DNA of 64,000 bases from positions 496,001 through 560,000 of the forward strand of contig NZ_JBGAFX010000002.1 in the NCBI RefSeq assembly GCF_044227025.1, given 5' to 3'. Shown here piece by piece: positions 57,050 to 64,000 of this stretch (positions within the stretch are counted from its first letter, which is position 1; every line of letters starts with the position of its first letter). The DNA is from Dokdonella_A sp044227025 (GTDB taxonomy: Bacteria > Pseudomonadota > Gammaproteobacteria > Xanthomonadales > Rhodanobacteraceae). Under the pieces are notes generated by a model. That model did not search any database. It was not told where the DNA came from and saw only the letters and a list, made by a program, of their open reading frames with translations. The translations under genes and the position numbers were made by a program.

Positions 57050-57727
57050 ATGGGCCACGCAATCCAGCTCAACACCACGCGCCTGCATTGCATCGGCGCC
57101 TGGCTCGCGCGTCCCGAAGGCAAGGCGAAGGCCGGACTGGTAGTGGCGCAGGAAATCTTCGGCGTCAACGCGCACATGCGGGCGGTCGTCGATCGCTTCG
57201 CCGCGCACGGCTACGTCACGATCGCGCCGGCGTTCTTCGACCATGTCGAGACCGGTGTCGAGCTCGGCTACGACCAGGAAGGGTTCCGCCGCGGCCGCGA
57301 ACTGGCTGGCGAAGTCGGGCTAGCTCGCGCGGTCGAGGACGTCGCCAGCGCCGCCGAAACGATCGCATCGGCGGGTCGCATCGGCTGCGTCGGTTACTGC
57401 TGGGGCGGCACCGTCGCCCTGCTTGCGGCCACGCGGCTCGGCTTGCCCTCGGTCAGCTACTACGGCGCGCGCAACGTGAATTTCCTGGGAGAGGCGCCGC
57501 GCGCCCCCTTGATGCTGCACTTCGGCGAGCGCGACGCATCGATCCCGGCCGAGGCGATCGACAAACAGCGCGCCGCATGGCCGCAGGCCGAGCTCCACGT
57601 CTACCCGAGCGGCCATGCCTTCGATCGCACGGTCGACCCGAACGCCTTCGACCCGTCCAGCGCCCACCTCGCGTTCGAGCGCACGCTGGCTTTCTTCGAC
57701 CGCCACCTCGCGACGGAATCCGCATGA
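57050..57727 (+). CDS. Dienelactone hydrolase family protein
   Basis: A 225-residue dienelactone-hydrolase-like enzyme, cytoplasmic. It begins with GHAIQLNTTRLHCIGAWLAR, then VVAQEIFGVNAHMRAVVDRF (about 31-50; the Glu of QEIFG supports the nucleophile). The Cys nucleophile is in IGCVGYCWGGTVAL (near 120), Asp is in HFGERDASIPA (near 165) and His in YPSGHAFDRTVD (near 195). It matches the ClcD/CarD-type family in length and motif order. It opens a string of overlapping genes that leads to the 5-oxoprolinase subunits, but its substrate is not implied by that context. Overlap with the HIT gene is ATGA-type. Confidence 0.9.
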   Translation: MGHAIQLNTTRLHCIGAWLARPEGKAKAGLVVAQEIFGVNAHMRAVVDRFAAHGYVTIAPAFFDHVETGVELGYDQEGFRRGRELAGEVGLARAVEDVASAAETIASAGRIGCVGYCWGGTVALLAATRLGLPSVSYYGARNVNFLGEAPRAPLMLHFGERDASIPAEAIDKQRAAWPQAELHVYPSGHAFDRTVDPNAFDPSSAHLAFERTLAFFDRHLATESA

Positions 57728-58140
57728 GTTTCCAGCTCGACCCGCGCCTTGCCGGCGATACCCACCTGATCGGCGAACTCGGCCTGTCGCGCCTGTTGCT
57801 GATGGACGACGCACGCTATCCGTGGCTGATCTTGGTGCCGCGCATCGCCGGCGCACGCGAGCTGTTCGATCTCGACGGCAGCGACCGCGCAACCCTGCTC
57901 GCCGAACTCGATACGGTCGGACGCGCCCTCGAAACGCTGCTGCGCCCGGACAAGTTCAACATCGCCGCGCTCGGCAACGTCGTGCCGCAACTGCACGTGC
58001 ACGTGGTCGCCCGCTACAGCGCCGACGCCGCGTGGCCGCGGCCGGTGTGGGGGATCGGCGAACGCGTGCCGTACGAAGGCGGGGCGCTCGCGCGGCGCGT
58101 TGCCGAATTGCGCGAGGCACTGGCGACCGTGCTCGGCTGA
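57724..58140 (+). CDS. HIT family hydrolase
   Basis: A 138-residue histidine-triad protein with PQLHVHVVARY (about 95-105), the HxHxH loop that forms the nucleotide-binding site, preceded by KFNIAALGNV. An N-terminal LDPRLAGDTHLIGELGLSRL and WLILVPRIAGARELFDLDGS complete the domain. Such proteins cleave nucleotide phosphoramidates. Overlaps the dienelactone hydrolase gene by four bases and ends with TGATG, shared with the start of pxpB. The link to 5-oxoproline breakdown is by position only. Confidence 0.92.
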   Translation: MSFQLDPRLAGDTHLIGELGLSRLLLMDDARYPWLILVPRIAGARELFDLDGSDRATLLAELDTVGRALETLLRPDKFNIAALGNVVPQLHVHVVARYSADAAWPRPVWGIGERVPYEGGALARRVAELREALATVLG

Positions 58141-58865
58141 TGCCCGTGCGACCGGCCGACGCCGCACCGTCGTTCGAGCCGCTCGGCGAATCGACCCTGC
58201 TGGTGCGTTTCGGCTCATGCATCGATGCATCGCTCAACGCGCGCGTGCATGCGACCGTCGCCGCGTTGCGCGCGGCGGCGTTGCCGGGTGTCGGCGACAT
58301 CGCGCCGGCGTACGCGAGCCTCGCCCTGCGCTATCACCCAGCAACATGGGCGGAGGGCGGCGCGAGTCCGTGGCGCAACCTCGCTGGTGCGGTCGGTGCG
58401 GTGCTCGCGCACGCGCCTGCTTTCGAAGAGGCGAACCCGCGCACGATCGTGATTCCCGTCCGCTATGGCGGTGAACATGGGCCCGACCTCGAGCCGCTCG
58501 CGTCGCTGCTTGGCCTTTCACCACGACAACTGGCCGAACGCCACGCGGGCGGCGAATACCGCGTCGCGATGCTCGGTTTCGCGCCGGGGTTTCCGTACCT
58601 GCTCGGCCTCGATCCCGCGCTGCACGCGCCGCGCCTGGCGAACCCGCGCGTGCGCGTGCCGCGCGGTTCGGTCGCAATCGGCGGCGCGCAGACCGGCATC
58701 TATCCATCCGAACTGCCGGGTGGCTGGCAGTTGATCGGGCGCACGCCGCTTGCATTGTTCGACGCCGCGCGCGAGCCCGCCTGCCTGCTCGCGGCTGGCG
58801 ACGCGGTGCACTTCCGCGCGATCGACGAGATGGAATTCGCTGCGCTGGAGCAGGCGCCGCGATGA
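58140..58865 (+). CDS. pxpB: 5-oxoprolinase subunit PxpB
   Basis: A 241-residue PxpB (formerly KipI/YbgJ). With PxpA and PxpC it forms the ATP-dependent 5-oxoprolinase that converts L-pyroglutamate to glutamate. Motifs: FEPLGESTLLVRFG (about 12-25), IVIPVRYGGEHGPDLEPLAS (about 102-121) and GFAPGFPYLLGLDPAL (about 143-158), then VPRGSVAIGGAQTGIYPSEL (about 172-191). The CHMP-like GGWQLIGRTPLALFD strand ends the domain. Start overlaps the HIT stop by one base; stop overlaps pxpC by four bases. Confidence 0.95.
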   Translation: MPVRPADAAPSFEPLGESTLLVRFGSCIDASLNARVHATVAALRAAALPGVGDIAPAYASLALRYHPATWAEGGASPWRNLAGAVGAVLAHAPAFEEANPRTIVIPVRYGGEHGPDLEPLASLLGLSPRQLAERHAGGEYRVAMLGFAPGFPYLLGLDPALHAPRLANPRVRVPRGSVAIGGAQTGIYPSELPGGWQLIGRTPLALFDAAREPACLLAAGDAVHFRAIDEMEFAALEQAPR

Positions 58866-59827
58866 GCGTGCGTGTGCTGAAGCCGGGCTTGCTGACGACG
58901 ATCCAGGATGGCGGGCGGCGCGGTTGCGCCGCTTCCGGCATCGGTAGCGCCGGCGCGATGGACGAGGTCGCACTGCGCCTCGCCAATGCGCTCGCCGGCA
59001 ATCCGCCGGACGCCGCCGCACTCGAATTCTCCCTGCTCGGCCCGGTGCTGCAGTTCGAGCGTGCGGCGACCGTGGCACTGTGCGGTGCGGTGGTCGATGC
59101 GCGTATCGACGGCAATGCCGTGTCAGGCTGGAAGGCCTTGCACGTCGGCGCGGGCAGCACGCTGGATTGTTCGCGCATGCCGCACGGTGCCTACGCCAGC
59201 CTCGCATTCGCCGGCGGAATCAGCGTCCCGCGCGTGCTCGGCAGTGCATCGAGCGACGTCAATGCGGGGCTCGGTCCGCGCGCGCTGCGCAGCGGCGACC
59301 ACATCGAACTCGATGCACCGAACCCGCCTGCCGGTGCGTCACGACGCCGCGGTCCCGCGTGGACGCTCGATCCGCGACCGTGGTTCGACGCCGATCGGGA
59401 TCGACCGATCCGCCTGGTGCGCGGCAGCCACTTCGACGCGCTCGACGACGCCTCGCGCAGCGCGCTGTTCGAACAGGCATTCCGCGTGTCGGCGGAATCG
59501 AACCGCGTCGGCACGCGGCTCGATGGCCCGCGCCTCGCGCTCCACTCGCCGCTCGAACTCGTCAGCGAGGCGGTCGCACACGGCACCCTGCAGCTGCCGC
59601 CTGGTGGCCAGCCCATCGCGCTGATGGCCGAGCATCCGACCACCGGCGGCTATCCGCGCATCGGCCAGATCGCCGCGATCGACCTGCCGCGACTGGCGCA
59701 GCGACGGCCGGGCGACGCGGTGCGCTTGGAGGAAATCGGCATCGACGAGGCGCAAACGCGATATCTTCAGCGTGAGCGCGAACTCGCGCGCCTGTGCGAA
59801 TCCATTGCGATGCGGCTGGCCCGATGA
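58862..59827 (+). CDS. pxpC: 5-oxoprolinase subunit PxpC
   Basis: A 321-residue PxpC (KipA/YbgK). Motifs: VLKPGLLTTIQDGGRRGCAA (about 5-24), GSAGAMDEVALRLANALAGN (about 28-47), EFSLLGPVLQF, and YASLAFAGGISVPRVLGSAS (about 109-128). The mid part has RLVRGSHFDAL and the end GGYPRIGQIAAIDLPRLAQR (about 263-282). The biotin-carboxylase-like fold interacts with PxpB. Stops four bases into pxpA. Length is normal for the family. Confidence 0.95.
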   Translation: MSVRVLKPGLLTTIQDGGRRGCAASGIGSAGAMDEVALRLANALAGNPPDAAALEFSLLGPVLQFERAATVALCGAVVDARIDGNAVSGWKALHVGAGSTLDCSRMPHGAYASLAFAGGISVPRVLGSASSDVNAGLGPRALRSGDHIELDAPNPPAGASRRRGPAWTLDPRPWFDADRDRPIRLVRGSHFDALDDASRSALFEQAFRVSAESNRVGTRLDGPRLALHSPLELVSEAVAHGTLQLPPGGQPIALMAEHPTTGGYPRIGQIAAIDLPRLAQRRPGDAVRLEEIGIDEAQTRYLQRERELARLCESIAMRLAR

Positions 59828-60600
59828 ACCGGCAAATCGACCTCAACTGCGACCTCGGCGAATCGTTCGGCGCCTGGACCGTGGGCGCCGACGCGGCCGT
59901 GATGCCGTACATCAGCTCCGCCAACATCGCCTGCGGCTTCCACGCCGGCGATCCCGACACGATGCGTCGTACCGTCGATCTTGCGTTGCGGGCGAAGGTC
60001 GCGATCGGCGCGCACGTCTCGCTGCCGGATCTCGCCGGCTTTGGCCGGCGCGAGATGCGCGTGACGGCGAACGAGGCGCATGCGATGACGCTGTACCAGA
60101 TCGGCGCGCTTGCCGCGTTCGTGCGTGCCGCAGGTTCGCACCTCGGCCACGTGAAACCCCACGGCGCGCTGTACAACATGGCCGCACGCGATGCGTCGCT
60201 CGCCAACGCGATCGCCAGCGCGGTGCACGCGTTCGATCCGTCGTTGCGCCTGGTCGGGCTCGCGGACAGCGAACTGCCGCGCGCGGGAACCCGCGCAGGC
60301 CTCGCCGTCGCGCACGAGGCGTTTGCCGACCGCCGCTACCAGGAAGACGGGTCGCTGACCCCGCGCACGCAAGCGGGTGCCGTGATCGACGACATCGACA
60401 CCGCCATCGCGCAGGCACTCGCGATCGCACGCGGCGAGCCGGTGGCGACGCGCAGCGGTGGCGCACTCGTGCTGCGCGCCGACACGATCTGCGTGCATGG
60501 CGATCGCACCGACGCCGGCGAGTTCGCGCGTCGCCTGCATGTCGCCCTGCTCGCCGCCGACGTCGCCGTGGCGAGCCTGCCGACGGAGCGCGTCGCGTGA
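59824..60600 (+). CDS. pxpA: 5-oxoprolinase subunit PxpA
   Basis: A 258-residue PxpA (LamB/YcsF family). The sequence begins with IDLNCDLGESFGAW (about 5-18) and ISSANIACGFHAGDPDTM (about 30-47), which carry the metal and substrate His/Asp residues. KPHGALYNMAARD (about 110-122), the strand LVGLADSEL and the block FADRRYQEDGSLTPRTQAGA (about 170-189) match the family. Completes pxpBCA in the order B-C-A; the stop is overlapped by GTGA of the DUF969 gene. Together with Pcp and the two transporter-like genes it would supply glutamate from peptide-derived pyroglutamate. Confidence 0.96.
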   Translation: MNRQIDLNCDLGESFGAWTVGADAAVMPYISSANIACGFHAGDPDTMRRTVDLALRAKVAIGAHVSLPDLAGFGRREMRVTANEAHAMTLYQIGALAAFVRAAGSHLGHVKPHGALYNMAARDASLANAIASAVHAFDPSLRLVGLADSELPRAGTRAGLAVAHEAFADRRYQEDGSLTPRTQAGAVIDDIDTAIAQALAIARGEPVATRSGGALVLRADTICVHGDRTDAGEFARRLHVALLAADVAVASLPTERVA

Positions 60601-61289
60601 ACTACTGGCCGTTGCTCGGCATCGCGGTCGTGGTCGCCGGATTCGTGGCGCGACGCAATCCGGCCCTCGTCGTCGTGATCGCCGGGATCGTCAGCGGCCT
60701 GGCCGCGAAAATGGGTCCGGCCGACCTGCTCGCCGTGCTCGGCAAGTCGTTCGTCGACAATCGCAACCTGCTGCTGGTCGTGCTGACCCTGCCGGTGATC
60801 GGGCTGCTCGAGCGCCACGGCCTGCGCGAGCACGCGCGCAAGTGGATTGATGGTTTCCGCGGTCTGACCCTTACTCGTTTCCTCGCCAGCTATCTCGCAC
60901 TGCGCCAGGTGCTGTCGATGCTCGGTCTGCTCACGGTCGCCGGGCATGCGCAGACCGTGCGCCCACTGGTTGCGCCGATGAGCGAAGCCGCCGCCGAACG
61001 CAGCGTCGCAGACCTCGACACCGCGCAACGGGAACGCGTGCGCGCATTGGCCGCAGCGACCGACAACATCGGCCTGTTCTTCGGCGAGGACGTGTTCATC
61101 GCGCTCGGCGCGGTTCTGCTGATCCAGGGCTTCTACGCGCAGAACGGCATCGCACTCGAGCCGATCGCGATCGCCCTTTGGGCGCTTCCGACTGCGATCG
61201 CCGCCTTCGTCATCCACGTGGTACGCGTGGCGCTGTTCCAGCGCCGCCTCGGACGACGCAAGCAGGACCCCGCGCATGCTGAAGATTGA
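60597..61289 (+). CDS. DUF969 membrane protein
   Basis: A 230-residue inner-membrane protein of DUF969. Hydrophobic segments include YWPLLGIAVVVAGFVARRNP (about 3-22), ALVVVIAGIVSGLAAKMGPA (about 23-42), LLLVVLTLPVIGLLERHGLR (about 57-76), FIALGAVLLIQGFYAQNGI and IAIALWALPTAIAAFVIHVV (near 190-209). Starts on GTG overlapping pxpA. DUF969 and DUF979 genes almost always sit together, often with pcp. Their membrane nature and this context point to a two-part permease for 5-oxoproline or pyroglutamyl peptides; not proven. Overlaps DUF979 by 14 bases. Confidence 0.9.
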   Translation: MNYWPLLGIAVVVAGFVARRNPALVVVIAGIVSGLAAKMGPADLLAVLGKSFVDNRNLLLVVLTLPVIGLLERHGLREHARKWIDGFRGLTLTRFLASYLALRQVLSMLGLLTVAGHAQTVRPLVAPMSEAAAERSVADLDTAQRERVRALAAATDNIGLFFGEDVFIALGAVLLIQGFYAQNGIALEPIAIALWALPTAIAAFVIHVVRVALFQRRLGRRKQDPAHAED

Positions 61290-62247
61290 GGTCGGCTACT
61301 GGCTGGTCGGCGCGTTCCTGCTCGTCGCGGCGGGCATGAACCTGCGCGAGCGGCGCTGGTCGATGGGCCTGTTCTGGGGAATCCTCGCGATCGCATTCCT
61401 CGCCGGCGACGCGATCCTCGCGGCGCTCGCCGCCGGCTCGCGCTGGCCGGCGCAGGCGATGGGAGTGGGCGTCATCGCGCTCGGCGTGCTTGCCGCCGCC
61501 CGCGCCACCGCGCACGCGACGGAGCCGCCCGATGCCGTCGAACGGCGCCGCAGCGAATCGCTGCGCCTCGGCAACCGCCTGTTCCTGCCCGCACTCGCGA
61601 TACCGCTGGCAACTTTGCTGATCGTGCTCGTCGCACCATGGCTGCACTGGCAATCGACACCGTTGCTTTACGAGAAGCATGCGAGCCTGATCGCGCTCGT
61701 GCTCGCCTGCGCAATCGCATTCGCCTACGCGCTGCGCGTCACCCGCGCAACGCCGGCGACCGGCATCGCCGAAGGGCGGCGCCTGCTCGATGCGCTGTCA
61801 TGGGCGGTGCTGCTGCCGATGCTGCTCGCCACCCTCGGCAGCGTGTTCGCCGCGACCGGCGTCGGCGACGCAATCGCCTCGCTGGTCGCCGCTGTCATCC
61901 CGATCGACAACCGCCTGGCCTGCGTGCTCGCGTTCGCGCTCGGCATGGTGCTGTTCACCGTGATCATGGGCAACGCGTTCGCCGCGTTTCCGGTCATGAT
62001 GGCCGGCATCGGCCTGCCGCTGCTGGTCTTGCGCCACGGCGCGCATCCGGCGGTCCTCGGCGCACTCGGCATGCTGACCGGCTATTGCGGCACCCTGCTC
62101 ACGCCGATGGCGGCGAATTACAACATCGTGCCCGTGGTGCTGCTGGAACTCTCGGACACGTATGCGGTGATCCGCGCGCAGATCCCGACCGCGCTCGCGC
62201 TGCTGCTGTTCAACGTGGTGCTGATGGCGCTGCTGGTATTTCGCTGA
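61276..62247 (+). CDS. DUF979 membrane protein
   Basis: A 323-residue polytopic membrane protein with about nine hydrophobic segments, e.g. GYWLVGAFLLVAAGMNLRER (about 7-26), LFWGILAIAFLAGDAILAAL and LALGMVLFTVIMGNAFAAFP-like stretch near 225-250. The block GNAFAAFPVMMAGIGLPLLV (about 233-252), then GYCGTLLTPMAANYNIVPVV (about 270-289), looks like a substrate pocket with conserved Asn/Thr/Pro. It overlaps DUF969 by 14 bases and is followed 31 bases later by pcp. It would be the larger half of the putative 5-oxoproline transporter. Confidence 0.9.
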   Translation: MLKIEVGYWLVGAFLLVAAGMNLRERRWSMGLFWGILAIAFLAGDAILAALAAGSRWPAQAMGVGVIALGVLAAARATAHATEPPDAVERRRSESLRLGNRLFLPALAIPLATLLIVLVAPWLHWQSTPLLYEKHASLIALVLACAIAFAYALRVTRATPATGIAEGRRLLDALSWAVLLPMLLATLGSVFAATGVGDAIASLVAAVIPIDNRLACVLAFALGMVLFTVIMGNAFAAFPVMMAGIGLPLLVLRHGAHPAVLGALGMLTGYCGTLLTPMAANYNIVPVVLLELSDTYAVIRAQIPTALALLLFNVVLMALLVFR

Positions 62248-62278
62248 GCCTGGACAAGAACGCGGGGATTTCGCGCGC

Positions 62279-62935
62279 ATGAGCAATCCGTCCACCATCC
62301 TGCTGACCGGCTTTGAACCCTTTGGTGGCGAGTCGATCAACCCGTCGCAGGAAATCGTGCGCGCGCTCGACGGCACGATGATCCACGGTCATCGCATCGT
62401 CGGTGCGATCCTGCCGGTCGCGTTTACCGCGACCGTGCCGATGCTCGAAGAACTGCTCGATGCCAACCGGCCCGTACTCGTGCTCGCACTCGGCCAGGCG
62501 GGCGGACGCAGCGAGATCTCGCTCGAACGCGTCGCCGTCAATCTCATCGACGCGCGCATTGCCGACAACGACGGCCTTCAGCCGATCGACGCAGCGGTGG
62601 TCGAGGGCGCGCCGGGCGCATATTTCACCAGCTTGCCGGTCAAGGCGATCGCGCAACGCCTGCGCGAACTCGGCATTCCTGCCGCGCCGTCACTCAGCGC
62701 CGGCAGCTTCGTCTGCAACCAGGTGTTCTTCGCGCTTGCTCACCTGCTGGCGACGCGCCATCCGCTGGCACGCGGCGGCTTTGCGCACGTGCCGTGGCTG
62801 CCGCAACAGGCCGCGATGCACGCCGGGCAACCGAGCATGGCCTTGCAGACGATGATCGACGGCGTGCGCGCAGCGCTGGAGTGCGCGATCGGGACCCACA
62901 ACGACCTGTCGGTCAGCGGCGGCACCACGCATTGA
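62279..62935 (+). CDS. pcp: Pyroglutamyl-peptidase I
   Basis: A 218-residue cysteine peptidase (C15) that removes N-terminal pyroglutamate from peptides. It has TGFEPFGGESINPSQ (about 10-24), the catalytic Glu in SEISLERVAVN (near 82), the Cys in GSFVCNQVFFALA (near 146) and the His in GGFAHVPWLP (near 168). Length matches. No signal peptide, so it acts in the cytoplasm. It ends the operon: Pcp frees pyroglutamate, PxpABC opens it to glutamate. The gap to DUF979 is 31 bases. REP-like repeats follow after the stop. Confidence 0.95.
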   Translation: MSNPSTILLTGFEPFGGESINPSQEIVRALDGTMIHGHRIVGAILPVAFTATVPMLEELLDANRPVLVLALGQAGGRSEISLERVAVNLIDARIADNDGLQPIDAAVVEGAPGAYFTSLPVKAIAQRLRELGIPAAPSLSAGSFVCNQVFFALAHLLATRHPLARGGFAHVPWLPQQAAMHAGQPSMALQTMIDGVRAALECAIGTHNDLSVSGGTTH

Positions 62936-62974
62936 CGACTATCTGCGCAGCGCGCTCCGGTGGCAGCACCGGCA

Positions 62975-63112
62975 GGTGCGATGCTCCTCGCTTCGATCCC
63001 GGAAGAACATCGCGGCCTCCGCCGCTCCCACAAGAGCGGCCGCAGCACAGGAGGTGCGATGCTCTTTGCTTCGATCCCGGGAAGCATCGCGGCTTCCGCC
63101 GCTCCCACAAAA
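62975..63112. repeat. Two REP-like copies in direct orientation (78-base period)
   Basis: GGTGCGATGCTCCTCGCTTC is repeated as GGTGCGATGCTCTTTGCTTC 78 bases later (starts at about 62975 and 63053). Each copy ends in CATCGCGGC(C/T)TCCGCCGCTCCCACA. They match half of the pair at 9830-9888. They fill the convergent gap between pcp and the MalM-like gene. Confidence 0.8.
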
Positions 63113-63153
63113 AAGGGGTCGCACGGCAGGAGCGCCGGCGACGCTCAAGCCGA

Positions 63154-63834
63154 TCAGCACCCAGCGCCTGTCTTTTCCGCCTTCGTGACCTCCAGGATCA
63201 CGCTGCCGGTCGCGGCATACGGCAGCTTCACCTTCACCGCATCGGTCGAGTAGTAGAAACCGTACTGGGTTGGCGCCTTGACCGCCTCGCGTACTTCGGA
63301 CTCGTACGATTTGCCAACCGCATCGGCCGCGGTGGCGATCGCCATGCGATGCACCTTGTCCAGCGGCACGCAGCCGAGCAGGCGCGACTTGCGGAACGGG
63401 CGGATGTCCAGATGCAGCGGCGTCACCTCGACCGGATCGCGCACCTCGTCGCCGTCGCCGTACACGTAGAGCAACGGCTTCAACACCGCGTGCCCGCGCC
63501 CGTTCGGATTGCGTCCGGCGATCACCTGCACGCGCACCGCGGCATGCTCAAGTTCTTCCGGCAATTCGACGATGCGGTAATGGCTTTCGCCTTTGGCGAA
63601 CTTGCGCTCGGGCGCCTGGGCGTCGATGTCGATATGCACGCGCGTGCCGGGAACCAGCGGAACCGGTCCTTCGGTGGGCGCCCTGATCTCGGCAACCTCG
63701 GCCCGGGACGCGCCGAAAAGACGCTCCTTCCATTCACCGAAGGTCTCGCTGACGAAGCGAAGGGGGTTGGCTGCACTGCACTCGCCCGACACGAGCAAGG
63801 CGAGCGCGACGAAAAGGGTCTTGCGTGGAGTCAT
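63154..63834 (-). CDS. Periplasmic MalM-like protein
   Basis: A 226-residue exported protein. Signal peptide at residues 1-22 (KTLFVALALLVSGECSA). The rest is beta-rich: VPGTRVHIDIDAQAPERKFA (about 61-80), SHYRIVELPEELEHAAVRVQ (about 84-103), VLKPLLYVYGDGDEVRDPVE and FRKSRLLGCVPLDKVHRMAI. The two-part beta layout and the late YYSTDAVKVKLPYAATGSVI stretch resemble the maltose operon periplasmic protein MalM, whose role is unclear. I rate this similarity moderate. The start at 63834 begins the signal peptide; an upstream start adds nine residues. It is followed upstream by another gene that runs off the window. Confidence 0.55.
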   Translation of the reverse strand: MTPRKTLFVALALLVSGECSAANPLRFVSETFGEWKERLFGASRAEVAEIRAPTEGPVPLVPGTRVHIDIDAQAPERKFAKGESHYRIVELPEELEHAAVRVQVIAGRNPNGRGHAVLKPLLYVYGDGDEVRDPVEVTPLHLDIRPFRKSRLLGCVPLDKVHRMAIATAADAVGKSYESEVREAVKAPTQYGFYYSTDAVKVKLPYAATGSVILEVTKAEKTGAGC

Positions 63835-63960
63835 GATCACCTGGCGTTGGAAAGGACACAACGACGGTCGCCTCGGCGGACCGCAAGGACAAGCGAATTG
63901 CTCCTGCGCGGAGCATGCGCGCCCGGTCGCGCCACGTGAGCGCGGCGCGACCGGAAAGGC

Positions 63961-64000
63961 TCAGTTGCCGGCAGGCTTGTCGGTTGCTGCGGGCTGCTCG
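63961..64000 (-). CDS. C-terminal end of a gene that continues beyond the window
   Basis: Minus-strand reading gives EQPAATDKPAGN and a TGA at 63963-63961. Only 12 codons are in the window. The Ala/Pro/Lys/Asp-rich tail looks like the end of an exported or membrane protein, but it cannot be identified. It lies 126 bases upstream of the MalM-like gene on the same strand. Confidence 0.4.
   Translation of the reverse strand, partial: EQPAATDKPAGN

Noticed and set aside
57050..57727. Assigning the dienelactone hydrolase to pyroglutamate breakdown
   Set aside because: It is cotranscribed by overlap, but no known step of that pathway needs it; position alone is not enough.

Overview
The window is one continuous stretch of high-GC (roughly two-thirds G+C by eye), gene-dense gammaproteobacterial chromosome. 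The best fit is the order Lysobacterales (Xanthomonadales), probably a Rhodanobacteraceae/Dokdonella-like free-living bacterium. This rests on the two-piece methionine synthase behind an ArsR-methyltransferase regulator, a small 'pathogenicity-like' protein of the xanthomonad type, Bpt, TAnAAT-type promoters placed right at start codons, REP-like elements of the GTGGGAGCGGCGGAAGCCGCGATGC type, and secreted proteins ending in I-F-x-N-G-F-E. I saw no rRNA, tRNA, CRISPR array, prophage or transposase; it reads as ordinary chromosome with lineage-specific pieces.

Layout. 1-4.2 kb: a DUF1800/Tat-exported DUF1501 pair and a lytic transglycosylase. 4.2-10 kb: a methyltransferase, several hypothetical and secreted proteins, a GFA protein and a secreted heparinase-like lyase. 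10-15 kb: two GT2 glycosyltransferases, an acyl-CoA dehydrogenase and a secreted esterase, with a 145-bp tandem repeat at 10.9-11.3 kb. 14.2-19 kb: ArsR-methyltransferase regulator plus split metH (SAM-cycle operon). 19-24.5 kb: small membrane proteins, class III PHA synthase (phaC, phaE) and a methyltransferase. 24.5-33.5 kb: rlmKL, hydrolase, amidase, tesB, bpt, purT and a transglutaminase-like protein. 33.5-41 kb: a GlxA/AraC regulator divergent from a hydrolase-dehydrogenase pair, an M64 peptidase, an SPFH protein with a ribbon-helix-helix partner, and a VanY-type peptidase. 41-47 kb: a Gld-like ABC export operon, a DUF3025 gene and a frameshifted outer-membrane gene. 48-56.6 kb: an ECF sigma factor coupled to a Ser/Thr kinase with TPRs, a delta-60-repeat secreted protein, rimO and a TPR-GGDEF protein. 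57-63 kb: a tightly overlapping 5-oxoproline operon (dienelactone hydrolase, HIT, pxpB, pxpC, pxpA, DUF969, DUF979, pcp). 63-64 kb: a MalM-like protein and the tail of another gene.

How the genes work together. Pcp would free pyroglutamate from peptides, DUF969/DUF979 are the likely membrane transport pair, and PxpABC would open the ring to glutamate. The regulator at 14.27 kb has the architecture of SahR, which senses S-adenosylhomocysteine, and would control the split methionine synthase. PhaC and PhaE form a granule-building synthase whose PhaE carries an unusual basic tail. The sigma factor and kinase overlap by four bases and probably form a phosphorylation-controlled transcription switch.

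The most interesting cross-window signal is a short C-terminal tail (consensus D-x-I-F-x-N/D-G-F/L) that ends four otherwise unrelated exported proteins. In two of them even the DNA of the last 17 codons is about 80% identical. It looks like a modular export or surface signal that I cannot match to a named family.
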